Part shown: piece by piece, positions 36,389 through 45,459 of the stretch
How positions within the stretch are numbered: the first letter of the stretch is position 1
How the letters are laid out: every line of letters begins with the position of its first letter
Assembly (NCBI GenBank): GCA_902168185.1
Contig: CABHOV010000046.1
Span: forward strand, 186,001 to 250,000
DNA from: an uncultured Bacteroides sp.
Lineage (GTDB): Bacteria; Bacteroidota; Bacteroidia; Cytophagales; Cyclobacteriaceae
Direction: 5' to 3'
Length of the DNA: 64,000 bases
Notes under the pieces: model-generated
The model's database searches: none
The model's input: the letters and a program-made list of their open reading frames with translations, nothing else
What the model was told of the DNA's origin: nothing
Program-made: the position numbers and the translations under genes

Positions 36389-37342
36389 CTATTTATACTT
36401 TTCAAGGTTAACCTTAACAGGTACTAATTCTTTTTCAATCTGTGCACGGTTGTGCTCATACCACGGTGGAAGTTTCAATGCTTCGCCAAGATGTTTCTCA
36501 TCTTCATCTACAGAAAATCCCGGGCCAGCCGTTGCTATTTCAAAGAGAACTCCTCCCGGCTCACGGAAATATATAGATGTAAAATATTGTCTGTCCAGCA
36601 CCGGTGTAGGATTCAGCGAACGCTGTACGATCTTCTCGCGCACCAGCAACTGCGTCTCTTTTGTCGGAGTGCTAAACGCGAGGTGATGCACCGTTCCGCT
36701 ACCACTTAGCCCTTTGAGGCTATCCGGTGAACAAAGTATATCTATATAATTTCCGGGCGAATTCTGCGCAGCGAACCTGAACCGGTTTCCCCTCTCAGCG
36801 ATCAACACATGGTCGAGTTGCCCGGTTAATATAGCTGCGGTGCGCTCATATCCTTCCTCCCATATTTCCACACTATAAAAACCCTTGATGGCATGTTCCA
36901 GGGGAATCAATCCATAGGTGAAACCGGGCCTTGTATCGTTGTCATTAAAGACAAGTTCCAAGCCGAGGCCGTCCATGTCTTCCAGGTATACTACGACTTC
37001 TTTCTCAAAACGTTCCTGCGGTTCCTGGAATTTAATATCAAAGCGTTTCAGGCGATCAAGCCAAAAATCGAGAGAGCTGTACGGAACGGAAAAAGCCGTT
37101 GTATTCAGATATCCTTTTCCGTGACGGCCTTTTACCAAACCGCTATAGGGAAAGAACGTAAGGATGCTTCCAGGATTTCCCTGTTCATCACCATAGTATA
37201 TATGATATACACCCTGCGCATCAAAGTTCACTGTCTTCTTGACAAGGCGAACACCTAATATACCTGTATAAAAATCTATATTTTCTTGTGCGCCTGACGC
37301 TATGGCGGTTACGTGGTGTATACCAGTGATGAGTTTTTCCAT
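36389..37342 (-). CDS. Ring-cleaving dioxygenase (MhqO/MhqE-type, VOC fold), copy 2
   Basis: A 317-residue two-domain VOC (glyoxalase/dioxygenase) protein. The start GIHHVTAIASGAQENIDFYTG (key HHVTAI), NPGSILTFFPY, and the second-domain HHLAFSTPTKE with late RQYFTSIYFREPGGVLFEIAT supply the H/H/E iron ligands. Relatives in Bacillus (MhqA, MhqO, MhqE) are induced by hydroquinones and probably cleave aromatic rings. It is clearly paralogous to the gene 24 bases upstream. Two tandem copies suggest different substrates. Confidence 0.9.
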   Translation of the reverse strand: MEKLITGIHHVTAIASGAQENIDFYTGILGVRLVKKTVNFDAQGVYHIYYGDEQGNPGSILTFFPYSGLVKGRHGKGYLNTTAFSVPYSSLDFWLDRLKRFDIKFQEPQERFEKEVVVYLEDMDGLGLELVFNDNDTRPGFTYGLIPLEHAIKGFYSVEIWEEGYERTAAILTGQLDHVLIAERGNRFRFAAQNSPGNYIDILCSPDSLKGLSGSGTVHHLAFSTPTKETQLLVREKIVQRSLNPTPVLDRQYFTSIYFREPGGVLFEIATAGPGFSVDEDEKHLGEALKLPPWYEHNRAQIEKELVPVKVNLEKYK

Positions 37343-37366
37343 GGGAAGATCCTTACGTTTGGTTAT

Positions 37367-38302
37367 TTATACTAATGTCGGAAGTACTTTTTCAATGGCC
37401 GCACGGTCGGCTTCATATTGTGCAGGCAGCTTCAAATTCTTACCTAATTCATTTACGGGTTCATCTACTGAAAATCCAGGATTGTCGGTAGCAAGCTCAA
37501 ATAATACTCCTCCCGGTTCTCTGAAATATAGCGAGAAGAAATAGTCACGGTCGATTTTCTGTGTAATGTTAAATCCTTTCTTCACGACCTTATCACGGAA
37601 GTGCATTAATATAGTTTCATCTTTTACACGGAACGCAACGTGGTGAATGGTTCCGCTACCGCCTACTGAATTTACATCAGCAGTTGCTTCGATCAGATCT
37701 ACCACCGAGGCATTTTCAATTGCGTTGGTAGTATAGCGATGACGGTTTCCATCCTGTGCTTCCAATGTATAGTCAAATATATCTGTCAGCACTGCTGCAG
37801 TCGCCTTTACATTACGCAACGTGAGGGTTATGCTATGAAATCCTTTGGTAGCAACATTTGCTTTTACATCCTGCGTCTCCCAAGGCTTACGCAAGTCTGC
37901 CTGTTTAGAAACAATCAATGCGAGCTTCAATCCGTCCGGGTCTTCGAATGATAAATATTGTTCTCCAAATCGTTCACCACTGCCGGTAACTTTCACGCTA
38001 TACTCCTCAAAGCGTTTCTTCCAGAAATCAAAACTTCCTTCCGGAACAGCGTAGCCAATTTCAGTAGCCATACCCGGTCCTGTCTTACCCGTTGTTATAC
38101 CTTCCCAGGGAAAGAAAGTAAGGATCGTTCCGGGTGAACCGATCTCATCGCCAAAATAAAAATGATATGTACCCGGATCGTCAAAGTTAACAGTCTTCTT
38201 TACCATGCGCAGACCGAGCACTTTGGTATAAAATTCATAATTGCGTTTCGCGTTGCCAGCGATGGCGGTTATGTGATGGATTCCTAATACTTTGTTTTCC
38301 AT
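37367..38302 (-). CDS. Ring-cleaving dioxygenase (MhqO/MhqE-type, VOC fold), copy 1
   Basis: A 311-residue paralogue of the neighbouring dioxygenase with the same motifs: GIHHITAIAGNAKRNYEFYT (key HHITAI), SPGTILTFFPW, HHVAFRVKDET and DYFFSLYFREPGGVLFELAT. I chose the Met at 38302 since it gives the family N-terminus, rather than the frame's earlier Met at 38383, whose extra residues are not family-like. It leads a minus-strand operon with the second dioxygenase, the esterase and the cupin. Induced expression by quinones or thiol-reactive compounds is expected from relatives; no regulator gene such as mhqR is adjacent. Confidence 0.9.
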   Translation of the reverse strand: MENKVLGIHHITAIAGNAKRNYEFYTKVLGLRMVKKTVNFDDPGTYHFYFGDEIGSPGTILTFFPWEGITTGKTGPGMATEIGYAVPEGSFDFWKKRFEEYSVKVTGSGERFGEQYLSFEDPDGLKLALIVSKQADLRKPWETQDVKANVATKGFHSITLTLRNVKATAAVLTDIFDYTLEAQDGNRHRYTTNAIENASVVDLIEATADVNSVGGSGTIHHVAFRVKDETILMHFRDKVVKKGFNITQKIDRDYFFSLYFREPGGVLFELATDNPGFSVDEPVNELGKNLKLPAQYEADRAAIEKVLPTLV

Positions 38303-38464
38303 AAATTTCAGTTTGTTAAAACTTTTTGATTGATGATAGTAAAACGTTTTTACAGAATAAAAATCCATGAAAACGTGGTCCATTGTATGTACAATTATCG
38401 GGATTGATTGTACAAATTATGGCAGATGCCTGAACAGTAGTAAAAACTGACAACGCTAACGCTT

Positions 38465-38908
38465 TCAGAACTTACGAATAATAATCACACCGGTAACGAT
38501 GAGTACGATACCGAGTATCCGCCAAAGGTTAATCGGATGTTGTTGCGCCACTAATATATTGAAGTGATCGAGGGCTACAGCAATTACCATTTGTCCGGCT
38601 ACTACAAGTCCGAAGGTCATAGCCGGACCAATGCGCGGAAAAGAAAGAATGATCGCAGTAACGTAGAAGGCTCCTAATATACCACCCATCCATGCATAGT
38701 AAGGAGCCATGCGCATACTTGCCAACGAAACTGATTCGCGGGTAAGAAGTATATATAGGATAATAGCCGTTGCACCTACAACAAACGATATCATGGATGC
38801 AAACACAGGGCTCTCCAGCGATTTACCCAGCTTCGTATTTAATCCGGCTTGTATCGGCAAAAACGCTCCCGACAGAAAAGCAATGCTAAACCAAATAATT
38901 TTATTCAT
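38465..38908 (-). CDS. DMT-superfamily membrane protein (DUF606/YdcZ type)
   Basis: A 147-residue protein with five hydrophobic segments and the DUF606 start WFSIAFLSGAFLPIQAGLNTKLG (key PIQAGLNTKLG), which matches YdcZ-like members of the drug/metabolite superfamily. Such short proteins work as dimers and export or import small molecules. It ends 162 bases before the dioxygenase start and is downstream of the AraC regulator gene on the same strand. Substrate unknown. Confidence 0.85.
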   Translation of the reverse strand: MNKIIWFSIAFLSGAFLPIQAGLNTKLGKSLESPVFASMISFVVGATAIILYILLTRESVSLASMRMAPYYAWMGGILGAFYVTAIILSFPRIGPAMTFGLVVAGQMVIAVALDHFNILVAQQHPINLWRILGIVLIVTGVIIIRKF

Positions 38909-38989
38909 GGGATTTTTTTACAATAATACTATAGATGCTATATAAATCAATAACCGTTGCAGGTGGTAATGATGATCACCTCTAAGGTT

Positions 38990-39865
38990 CTATCCTAAAT
39001 GATTGGCAACTTCCTTTTTATAGTCCGTAAAATTGATACCGGAACCATTTTTAAAATACTTACTGAAATGTGCGAGATCATCAAAGCCAAGGTCGAATGC
39101 AATTTCTTTCATACTCGTATCAGTATATATAGCGTGTCGCTTGGCTTCCAGGATGATCCTTTGCTTAATGTGGTCACTCGCGGCTACACTGGTAATCTTC
39201 TTTACAGTCTCATTTAAATGATTCGGTGTAACGGACAATGCATCGGCATAGTAACTCACCGTCTTTTGTTTTATAAAGTTCTTCTCCAGCAGATCGAGAA
39301 AATTTTTAACAAGCTCCATACTCTTCATATGCAGCGCACTTATGTCAGACTTATGATATTGTCTCGTCAGGTAGATTAAAAATATCTTCAGGAAGCCTCT
39401 TAGTATTTCACTTCGCAGCAGGAAAAAATTGCTATACTCCTTCATCATTTTCTGAGTCACCTCAAGCATTTCAGTAACCATTTCTTCCGTTACGCGAATA
39501 CCGGAGCCTGGCAATTTATAGAACAACCCGGTATTGAAAAGCAGATCGTAATTATCTTCTGTGAGACAAAAAAATTCAGAAGTAAAGGAAATCACATAGC
39601 CTTCTATCGCTGCATCTGCTTTTAGTAAATGCACTTGTCCTGGAGTAAGACAATAAACGGTATCGTCCTGAATTTCAAATTTATCCAGATCGATTAAGTG
39701 TGTTCCTGAACCTTTCCGAATCCAAAGGATAACAAAGTAATTATGTTTGTGTGGTATTGAATTTTGTTCTGCGCGATTCTTCTCTATCCACTCCATGGTA
39801 TGGATTTCAAACGGAATATTTTTTACCGGATCACCAAGCTCTAATATTGGAGTTGTTTGTTGCAT
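38990..39865 (-). CDS. AraC-family transcriptional regulator
   Basis: A 291-residue regulator. Residues 1-160 form a cupin-like sensing domain (IPHKHNYFVILWIRKGSGTHLID is the first barrel motif, core HKHNYFVILW). Residues 190-290 form an AraC DNA-binding domain: SYYADALSVTPNHLNETVKK (first helix-turn-helix), then SMKEIAFDLGFDDLAHFSKYFKN (second). It lies divergent from the pirin gene and upstream of the DMT-protein gene on the same strand, so it may control either. Inducer unknown; ligands of such cupin domains are usually small aromatic or sugar compounds. Confidence 0.92.
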   Translation of the reverse strand: MQQTTPILELGDPVKNIPFEIHTMEWIEKNRAEQNSIPHKHNYFVILWIRKGSGTHLIDLDKFEIQDDTVYCLTPGQVHLLKADAAIEGYVISFTSEFFCLTEDNYDLLFNTGLFYKLPGSGIRVTEEMVTEMLEVTQKMMKEYSNFFLLRSEILRGFLKIFLIYLTRQYHKSDISALHMKSMELVKNFLDLLEKNFIKQKTVSYYADALSVTPNHLNETVKKITSVAASDHIKQRIILEAKRHAIYTDTSMKEIAFDLGFDDLAHFSKYFKNGSGINFTDYKKEVANHLG

Positions 39866-40089
39866 ATACTTTCAGACGCAATGTTAGATTACAACAGCGT
39901 TCAAATTTACACCTTTTATGATAGCCGGTAACGTCAAGCTGCAGAAAACGATACCCCTGCATTCATTTCTTAACCTAGTTCAACGTCACTACCGTACCAA
40001 GGGCTGTAGTTTTACGATCTATATAGAGCTATAGCTTTTTGTTCATTCATAAGCACAGCTTTCAAAGGCAACATAACGGAAAGAACAAC

Positions 40090-40800
40090 ATGCACTATCA
40101 AATTTATAAACCAGGCGAACGTGGCGTGAAAGACATTGGCTGGCTGCAAAGTAATTTTACATTCAGCTTTTCAAATCACTACGACCCTATACGCAGTGGC
40201 TTCGGGCTACTACGCGTTTTTAATGATGACTTTGTTAAACCTGAAAATGGTTTCGGCTTGCATGCCCATACAAACATGGAGATCATTTCCATTATGCTCA
40301 GCGGCTCCATGAATCATATAGATTCCATGGGCTATAAAGAGGTGGTAACAAAGGACTGGGTGCAGATCATGAGTGCAGGAAGCGGCTTGCGCCATGAAGA
40401 GCATAACGTTGGTACGGATGATGTAAACTTCCTGCAAATCTGGATTGAGCCCAAAGTTCAAAATATAGCACCGCGATATCAGCGGAGATATTTCCCGGAA
40501 GAAAAAAGATTGAATAAACTGGTAACGGTAGTGAGTTCTGAAGAAGGACAAGGTCACTGCTGGATCAATCAGAATGCAAAGCTATCGTTGGGCTTTTTTG
40601 AAAAAGGACATGAGGTAAAGTATACATTCAATCCGGTCAATAAAGCTGTATTTATATTCGTGATCAGTGGTTCCATTCATGCGAATTCACAGCCGGTGGG
40701 CGAACGACATAGTATAGGAATCTGGGATGCTGATACAATCAACCTGAATTTTTTATCAGAAAGCAGAATTATCATCATTGAAGCTCCGATCAATCCATAA
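40090..40800 (+). CDS. Pirin-family protein
   Basis: A 236-residue bicupin of the pirin family: GFGLHAHTNMEIISIMLSGS with the metal-binding HAHTNME, GSGLRHEEHN, and a second domain with the G-S-I-H-A-N-S region. The metal ligands (two His in HxH, then E and H of RHEEH) are all present. Bacterial pirins include quercetin dioxygenases and proteins of unknown role, often near redox enzymes. The ATG at 40090 begins MHYQIYKPGERG, the family start, and an upstream Met at 40039 is less likely. It is divergent from the AraC gene and 90 bases before the FMN reductase. Confidence 0.92.
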   Translation: MHYQIYKPGERGVKDIGWLQSNFTFSFSNHYDPIRSGFGLLRVFNDDFVKPENGFGLHAHTNMEIISIMLSGSMNHIDSMGYKEVVTKDWVQIMSAGSGLRHEEHNVGTDDVNFLQIWIEPKVQNIAPRYQRRYFPEEKRLNKLVTVVSSEEGQGHCWINQNAKLSLGFFEKGHEVKYTFNPVNKAVFIFVISGSIHANSQPVGERHSIGIWDADTINLNFLSESRIIIIEAPINP

Positions 40801-40826
40801 GTATATAATATTGATCTCTATAAGTA

Positions 40827-40834
40827 TATCTTTG
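40827..40834 (+). promoter_or_regulatory. Candidate Bacteroidota -7 element before FMN reductase gene
   Basis: TATCTTTG matches the phylum's TANNTTTG -7 consensus exactly and lies 56 bases upstream of the reductase ATG. No clear TTTG is found at the matching -33 distance, so confidence is limited. Confidence 0.38.
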
Positions 40835-40890
40835 GGGCAAACCTGGAATTGAATACTTAAACTAAAAAGAAGCTTTTATAACTATACATC

Positions 40891-41457
40891 ATGTACAAAC
40901 TTAGAATCATTACCTCTACAACACGCCCTGGCAGAAAAGGAGAATCCATTGCAGCATGGACACAAGAACTTGCAAAATCGCATCCGGACTTTGACACGCG
41001 TATACTGAATCTTGCTGAGATAAACTTACCACTCATGGATGAAGCAGCGCATCCACGCTTGCAACAATATGAACATGAGCATACTAAAAAATGGAGTGCA
41101 CAGATTGAAGAGGCTGATGCTTTTATCATTGTATTGGCAGAGTATAATTATGGCTTCCCTGCTCCTATTAAAAATGCACTTGACTTTCTGCACAATGAAT
41201 GGGCCTATAAGCCTGTTGGTTTTGTTAGCTATGGAGGACTCTCCGGTGGAACGCGTTCCGTACAGATGCTAAAGGAAGTGGTTACTACGCTTAAACTCGT
41301 TCCACTCACCGAAGCTGTAACAATACCTTTTTTCTCAAAGTATTTTGATGATCAGGATACTTTTAAAGGAGATGAATCGCTGCAGAAATCAGCACATATA
41401 CTCTTTACTGAACTTTCCCGCTGGACGAAAGCACTGGCAACCTTGCGCACAAAGTAA
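40891..41457 (+). CDS. NADPH-dependent FMN reductase
   Basis: A 188-residue flavodoxin-fold oxidoreductase. It has the FMN phosphate loop ITSTTRPGRKGESIA, the AEYNYGFPAPIKNALDFL segment that contacts the isoalloxazine ring, and SYGGLSGGTRSVQML. Such enzymes reduce quinones, azo dyes or flavins using NAD(P)H. Together with the neighbouring pirin and the dioxygenase/esterase operon it fits a quinone and electrophile detoxification theme. Its stop codon directly abuts the convergent YceI gene. Confidence 0.9.
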   Translation: MYKLRIITSTTRPGRKGESIAAWTQELAKSHPDFDTRILNLAEINLPLMDEAAHPRLQQYEHEHTKKWSAQIEEADAFIIVLAEYNYGFPAPIKNALDFLHNEWAYKPVGFVSYGGLSGGTRSVQMLKEVVTTLKLVPLTEAVTIPFFSKYFDDQDTFKGDESLQKSAHILFTELSRWTKALATLRTK

Positions 41458-42000
41458 CTATGCATTTACTTTTAAGAGCTGAACATCGCAGGCCACCGTC
41501 ACCATATCATCTACCAGCACACCTTGTTTATCAAAGAAAGTATTCCAGGTGATATTAAAGTCCTTTCGGTTCAACACCAGGTTGAACCGAAAGCCTGCTT
41601 TCTGATTTCCCATCGGGTCTTGTGTAACGCCTGCGAACTCAACCGGTAGGGAAACCGTTGCTTCTGTCCCTTTGATACGCAGGCTACCCTCTACCATCAA
41701 GCGGGAGTTATCTTGTTGTACTTTACCTGAATGAAATACAATAGTAGGAAACCGGCTTGCATCCAAAAAATCTGCAGATCGTAAATGAGCATCGCGCTCG
41801 TTGTTCCCTGTAAAAACTGAATGCGAATAGATCGTTATGTCGATCTCGCACGCCCGGAAATCATCATGTGCTGTGATCACAGAGCCTTCGAATTCCAGGA
41901 ACCATCCTGAGACAAAAGTCAAAAGCAAATATTTTGTTTCAAACCTGATCTTCGAGTGAACAGGATCCACAATCCATTTCTTTATAGTTGAATCGGTCAT
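41458..42000 (-). CDS. YceI-family lipid-binding protein
   Basis: A 180-residue YceI-like protein with the family strands KWIVDPVHSKIRFETKYLLLTFVSGWF (start WIVDPVHSKI), the DAHLRSADFLDASRFPTIVF segment and late DFNITWNTFFDKQGVLV. YceI forms a lipocalin-like barrel that binds isoprenoids. Unlike E. coli YceI it has no signal peptide, so it is probably cytoplasmic. It is convergent with the FMN reductase with no gap. Confidence 0.92.
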   Translation of the reverse strand: MTDSTIKKWIVDPVHSKIRFETKYLLLTFVSGWFLEFEGSVITAHDDFRACEIDITIYSHSVFTGNNERDAHLRSADFLDASRFPTIVFHSGKVQQDNSRLMVEGSLRIKGTEATVSLPVEFAGVTQDPMGNQKAGFRFNLVLNRKDFNITWNTFFDKQGVLVDDMVTVACDVQLLKVNA

Positions 42001-42069
42001 GGCTGTCTCTCCGTGTTGAAATTTATTTCCAACGAATATATATTTATTCCGGATAAATTCAGGTGGTTC

Positions 42070-42687
42070 CTAATGTTTTAGTTTAGCACGAAGCCAGGCT
42101 ATATTCCTTTCTTTACCTGCTTGCAGTTGCACTTGGGCATACGTAGTATGAAATGTATGGCCCGACAATAATGCGAGCGATTTACTCCACCATGCTTCCT
42201 TACTGATTTTTTTCTTATAAAGGATCTGGTACTCCTTACGCATAAGTTTACTTCGATCCTTGAACTCCTTGGTGCCAAAGTGAAACAGATCAGCATCACA
42301 TAAAATCTGTTCCAACAGATCATGAGGCTGCTGCGGCAGACGCGTAGCCAGTATACAATTTTTAACACGGGCTATACTTACAGGGTCCACTTGTTTTACT
42401 GTAAGAAATCTCTCTACGTGTAGTGCTCCTTTTTCTTCATGGTGAAAGGGATCATCAAAATAACCAATATCATGAAACCAGGCCGCGGTAATCAATACAG
42501 TATAGTCATCATCACTCAACTTGTAATGTTCTGCAATTCGCTTCGCGGCTTTTACAACGGACTTTGTATGATACAGGTCGTGATACTGCAAAATCGATTT
42601 GTCATGAAATTTACCAAAGATAGTCTTGACATACTTCTTCGATGATTCTATAATACTGGAATCAACAGAAAGACTCTTGGTCTTCAT
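42070..42687 (-). CDS. HD-domain phosphohydrolase-like protein
   Basis: A 205-residue protein with an HD metal site: H of LQYHDLYHTKSV, the central HD pair in AAWFHDIGYFDD, and later D of ILCDADLFHFG. Related proteins cleave nucleotide or cyclic-nucleotide phosphates, but this short form lacks an obvious partner domain. The start at 42687 leaves 13 bases to the end of the GAF-like gene upstream; the Met at 42723 would overlap it by 23 bases. The pair is clearly one operon, so the HD enzyme may act on, or be controlled by, a ligand sensed by that protein. Confidence 0.85.
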   Translation of the reverse strand: MKTKSLSVDSSIIESSKKYVKTIFGKFHDKSILQYHDLYHTKSVVKAAKRIAEHYKLSDDDYTVLITAAWFHDIGYFDDPFHHEEKGALHVERFLTVKQVDPVSIARVKNCILATRLPQQPHDLLEQILCDADLFHFGTKEFKDRSKLMRKEYQILYKKKISKEAWWSKSLALLSGHTFHTTYAQVQLQAGKERNIAWLRAKLKH

Positions 42688-42700
42688 ACGTATAGAAATT

Positions 42701-45052
42701 TTAATGATATTTAACTCCCACACGTAACGCCTTCAGGCGGTTTACGCCTTGCAGTTCTTCGAGATCAAGGTATTCAATATGATCTTCGAGTAAACCCGTT
42801 TTCTGCAGCTCTTGTATATAGCCTACATATTCCTGCGCTTCCTGCTGACTAAAATATACCATCGCGATCTTGCCAGGCTGGGTCAGGCGTTCTTTCGTGT
42901 TCCTGATCAATACCTTGTCGATCCGCTTTTTGATCACCTCATATCGTATGTTGTACGCTCCTTCTACATCGAAACGTCTTTCATCATTCCGAAAACTTAT
43001 ATCGATCGGGTTGGCATGTATAAAGATCAATTGTGTAGTGTGTAGTTGCCGGCTCATCCGAGGCAACAACCGTTGTGTGAGTCGCGCGATCTCCGCCATC
43101 GACTGTAATTGCCACCTGCGGAGTTGCTTCAGGAAATCATGTTCAAAATGTTTATCAGGGGCAATCGACTGGCCTATGTATATATCGTACTCTATACCAT
43201 CTGTGCGGAATTTCTCGAAGTAAAACGGATATATAGTTTGAAGTTCTTTTTGAGCATTATCGAAGTATTGATTTACCTTCGTGTTTATAAGCTGTAAAGA
43301 AGTCTCCAACTCCCAGCGGTTTTTAAAGGCAGAACCTTCACGCTCATCAATTGCAGTAAAATATGTATCTATAGCATCACTTGTTTGAGGATATGTCTTT
43401 TTTATTTCCAGCAGGTAAGGATTTACCTCTGATTCGAGGAAGTGATTCAACGCCACTTCATCCTTCGAATTGAAATAGCCATCTATATGTTCCGACCACC
43501 GCCTGCATTCATCACTCAAGGCACCATCCGTATGGTTGGCCTTCGCATTCTGAATGGTTTCCAGCGTGGCTGACAACAAGGTGAGTTGATTTTTGATGTC
43601 TTCATGGATAGCACGGTTTCGTTCCGAAGTAGAGTTCCGGACATCAATCGCCCCGTACAACGGGTATACATCTTCGAACCGTACCGTTTCTATTCCAGGA
43701 TTACTCAGGTCACTATAATTCTTACGCAAATGCTTCCAGGCAGCTTCATTGAATTTCCATTGAACCGATGGCTGCAGTGATGTAAACTTGTCACGAATAA
43801 TATTTTCGATCTTTGCATTAAACTCATCACGGCTAAACTTCAGCAGCTGAGCAATCAACGGCAGGGCCAATTGTACTTTTGAGAACAAGCGCTCATCAAA
43901 CAACACCCGATGCATGGAGTATATCTCCAGTACACCTGTTAATTGATTGTGATAAAATACAGGAAGCAACGCATATGAATCAACACCTGTCGGCTTCAAC
44001 AGTAGAAGCAAAGGATCTTTCGAATCATTTTCCTGTGATATAGCATTGTATGCCACCACCTTTGGATTCTCCTGATACTCCTTCAGCATCGCGCTTAAAG
44101 ATTCTTCCGTGCGGCCGGAAGCGATTAATGCATTAATGAGTATACTTTGAATATTTTCATCGTTAGTAGCAAAGATAGATTTGCCATTTACACCTACAAT
44201 GGGTGCAAGACGGAACTCGATCATTGCGTTGCCTGCAATATTTTTAAGCGTCTGCGCGATCTGCAGATACTGATCGTTGCTATAGGAATGCTGTACCATC
44301 ACATCACGGATGTTCTGCAAAGAGTGTTGAAGCGTCACATCGGTTAACGTAACAACCGTAAATCCATCGAAGGTGAATTTATCAAGCGGCAACATTTTCT
44401 TTAACCGGCAAGCCAGTGCCTCTGACTCCGTGCCATCGTGCAGATATATAGCCAGCAGGTCGTAGTCCAGTACAGGAAGCTCACCCTCTACCTGTATATC
44501 GATGAACTGCGTGTCGACATGTACTTTATAAAATTTCGAAAGTTTTGTTTTTGAATCTTTGTATGAGTACACTATATCATTCTTGACCAAAGACGAAATA
44601 TTGTAAAATCGCTCGAGTACAAGTCCATACATAAACTGCGTTTCCTTACCAACACCACAGCTGTCATTGGCGGGGCGTTTCTGCTCCTTGCTCGTATTGT
44701 TATCAGCCAGGAATTTCGAAAGACTTTCAGTGCTAAAGAACAGTGAACCCGGAAGAGGCGTGCTTAGTCCCCAAAAGGTCTCACGCTCGTCTGCGACCAG
44801 CGGAGTCATCACAAAGTATACAATTTCAAAAAGCTCCTTGTATTGGGAAATATCTTTGACCGCCAGGCTTGAACTCCAGGACGGATTATTTTCAAAGCGG
44901 TCGATTATATACCGGTAGTATTCAGTTTTAACCGTGCGTTCAGTTTGAAGACGGTTTCGTAAGTATTGTAAAAAAGGCCTAAAAGACAACGTGACCTGCG
45001 CCTGTTTAGAGACTAGGTCGAATTCATCAATGGGGACTAAAGTAGTTTGCAT
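42701..45052 (-). CDS. Large GAF-like sensor protein of unknown function
   Basis: A 783-residue soluble protein without signal peptide. The region about 340-400 (LLLLLKPTGVDSYALLPVFYHNQLTGVLEIYS, core VFYHNQLTGVLEIYS) looks like a GAF domain. The first 300 residues and the C-terminal 350 are mainly helical, with coiled-coil-like stretches and an ERNRAIHEDIKNQLTLLS segment. No kinase or cyclase signature is seen. Proteins of this length and layout occur in Bacteroidota, but I cannot name one. It is followed by an HD-domain gene 13 bases on, so a shared signalling role is likely (inference). Confidence 0.65.
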   Translation of the reverse strand: MQTTLVPIDEFDLVSKQAQVTLSFRPFLQYLRNRLQTERTVKTEYYRYIIDRFENNPSWSSSLAVKDISQYKELFEIVYFVMTPLVADERETFWGLSTPLPGSLFFSTESLSKFLADNNTSKEQKRPANDSCGVGKETQFMYGLVLERFYNISSLVKNDIVYSYKDSKTKLSKFYKVHVDTQFIDIQVEGELPVLDYDLLAIYLHDGTESEALACRLKKMLPLDKFTFDGFTVVTLTDVTLQHSLQNIRDVMVQHSYSNDQYLQIAQTLKNIAGNAMIEFRLAPIVGVNGKSIFATNDENIQSILINALIASGRTEESLSAMLKEYQENPKVVAYNAISQENDSKDPLLLLLKPTGVDSYALLPVFYHNQLTGVLEIYSMHRVLFDERLFSKVQLALPLIAQLLKFSRDEFNAKIENIIRDKFTSLQPSVQWKFNEAAWKHLRKNYSDLSNPGIETVRFEDVYPLYGAIDVRNSTSERNRAIHEDIKNQLTLLSATLETIQNAKANHTDGALSDECRRWSEHIDGYFNSKDEVALNHFLESEVNPYLLEIKKTYPQTSDAIDTYFTAIDEREGSAFKNRWELETSLQLINTKVNQYFDNAQKELQTIYPFYFEKFRTDGIEYDIYIGQSIAPDKHFEHDFLKQLRRWQLQSMAEIARLTQRLLPRMSRQLHTTQLIFIHANPIDISFRNDERRFDVEGAYNIRYEVIKKRIDKVLIRNTKERLTQPGKIAMVYFSQQEAQEYVGYIQELQKTGLLEDHIEYLDLEELQGVNRLKALRVGVKYH

Positions 45053-45381
45053 AGTAGCGTTCTCGTCATTCTGTACGTTTAAACTGATGAACGGCTTACT
45101 TTAATTCCCGCATAGCGATAATAATTTGTATGGCGCTGATTTTCATTGGGGAAAAGTGCCTTTGCGCCCTTCATTTTCATGATTGCCGTTTACAAAATTT
45201 AACACACGAGCCAATATTTCCCTGGTGCTCGTTATTCTGCGCATAGCTTGCAAGTTGATTTCATTCGTTGCCAATGCGCAATATAGATCTGAATGGCTCC
45301 TGCTTGATTGATGAGATTTCAGGCTTATGAACCATCCCATAGATTTATATAACCCACTTCTCTAGCCAGCAAATCAAAAAA

Positions 45382-45410
45382 TTAATCATTTGATTAAATC
45401 TTTTGATTAA
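45382..45410. promoter_or_regulatory. TetR operator upstream of its own gene
   Basis: TTAATCA-TT-TGATTAA (45382-45397) is a perfect 7-bp-arm palindrome, followed by another TGATTAA half-site at 45404-45410. The same TTAATCA-NN-TGATTAA arms recur before tolC at 46091-46106. Finding identical sites at both ends of a TetR gene strongly suggests autoregulation and control of the efflux operon. Confidence 0.8.
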
Positions 45411-45431
45411 TATGTAACATTTCTATCTTTA
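45402..45431 (+). promoter_or_regulatory. Candidate promoter of the TetR gene
   Basis: TTTG at 45402-45405 and TATCTTTA at 45424-45431 (one mismatch to TANNTTTG) are spaced 18 bases apart, close to the Bacteroidota pattern, and end 28 bases before the ATG at 45460. The -33 element overlaps the second operator half-site, which would explain repression by binding. Confidence 0.45.
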
Positions 45432-45459
45432 CATCCGTACTTGAATGGTATTACCGAAC

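Larger units (their letters stand above)
45053..45459. other. Intergenic region with TetR promoter and operators
   Basis: This 407-base gap separates divergent genes. The right end holds the TetR operator and promoter. A 65-codon minus-strand frame at 45143-45340 has no family signature and is probably chance. The remainder shows no repeat or RNA structure that I can support. Confidence 0.4.

Noticed and set aside
45143-45340. 65-codon minus-strand frame in the TetR upstream gap
   Set aside because: No family signature and composition typical of chance; not supported as a gene.
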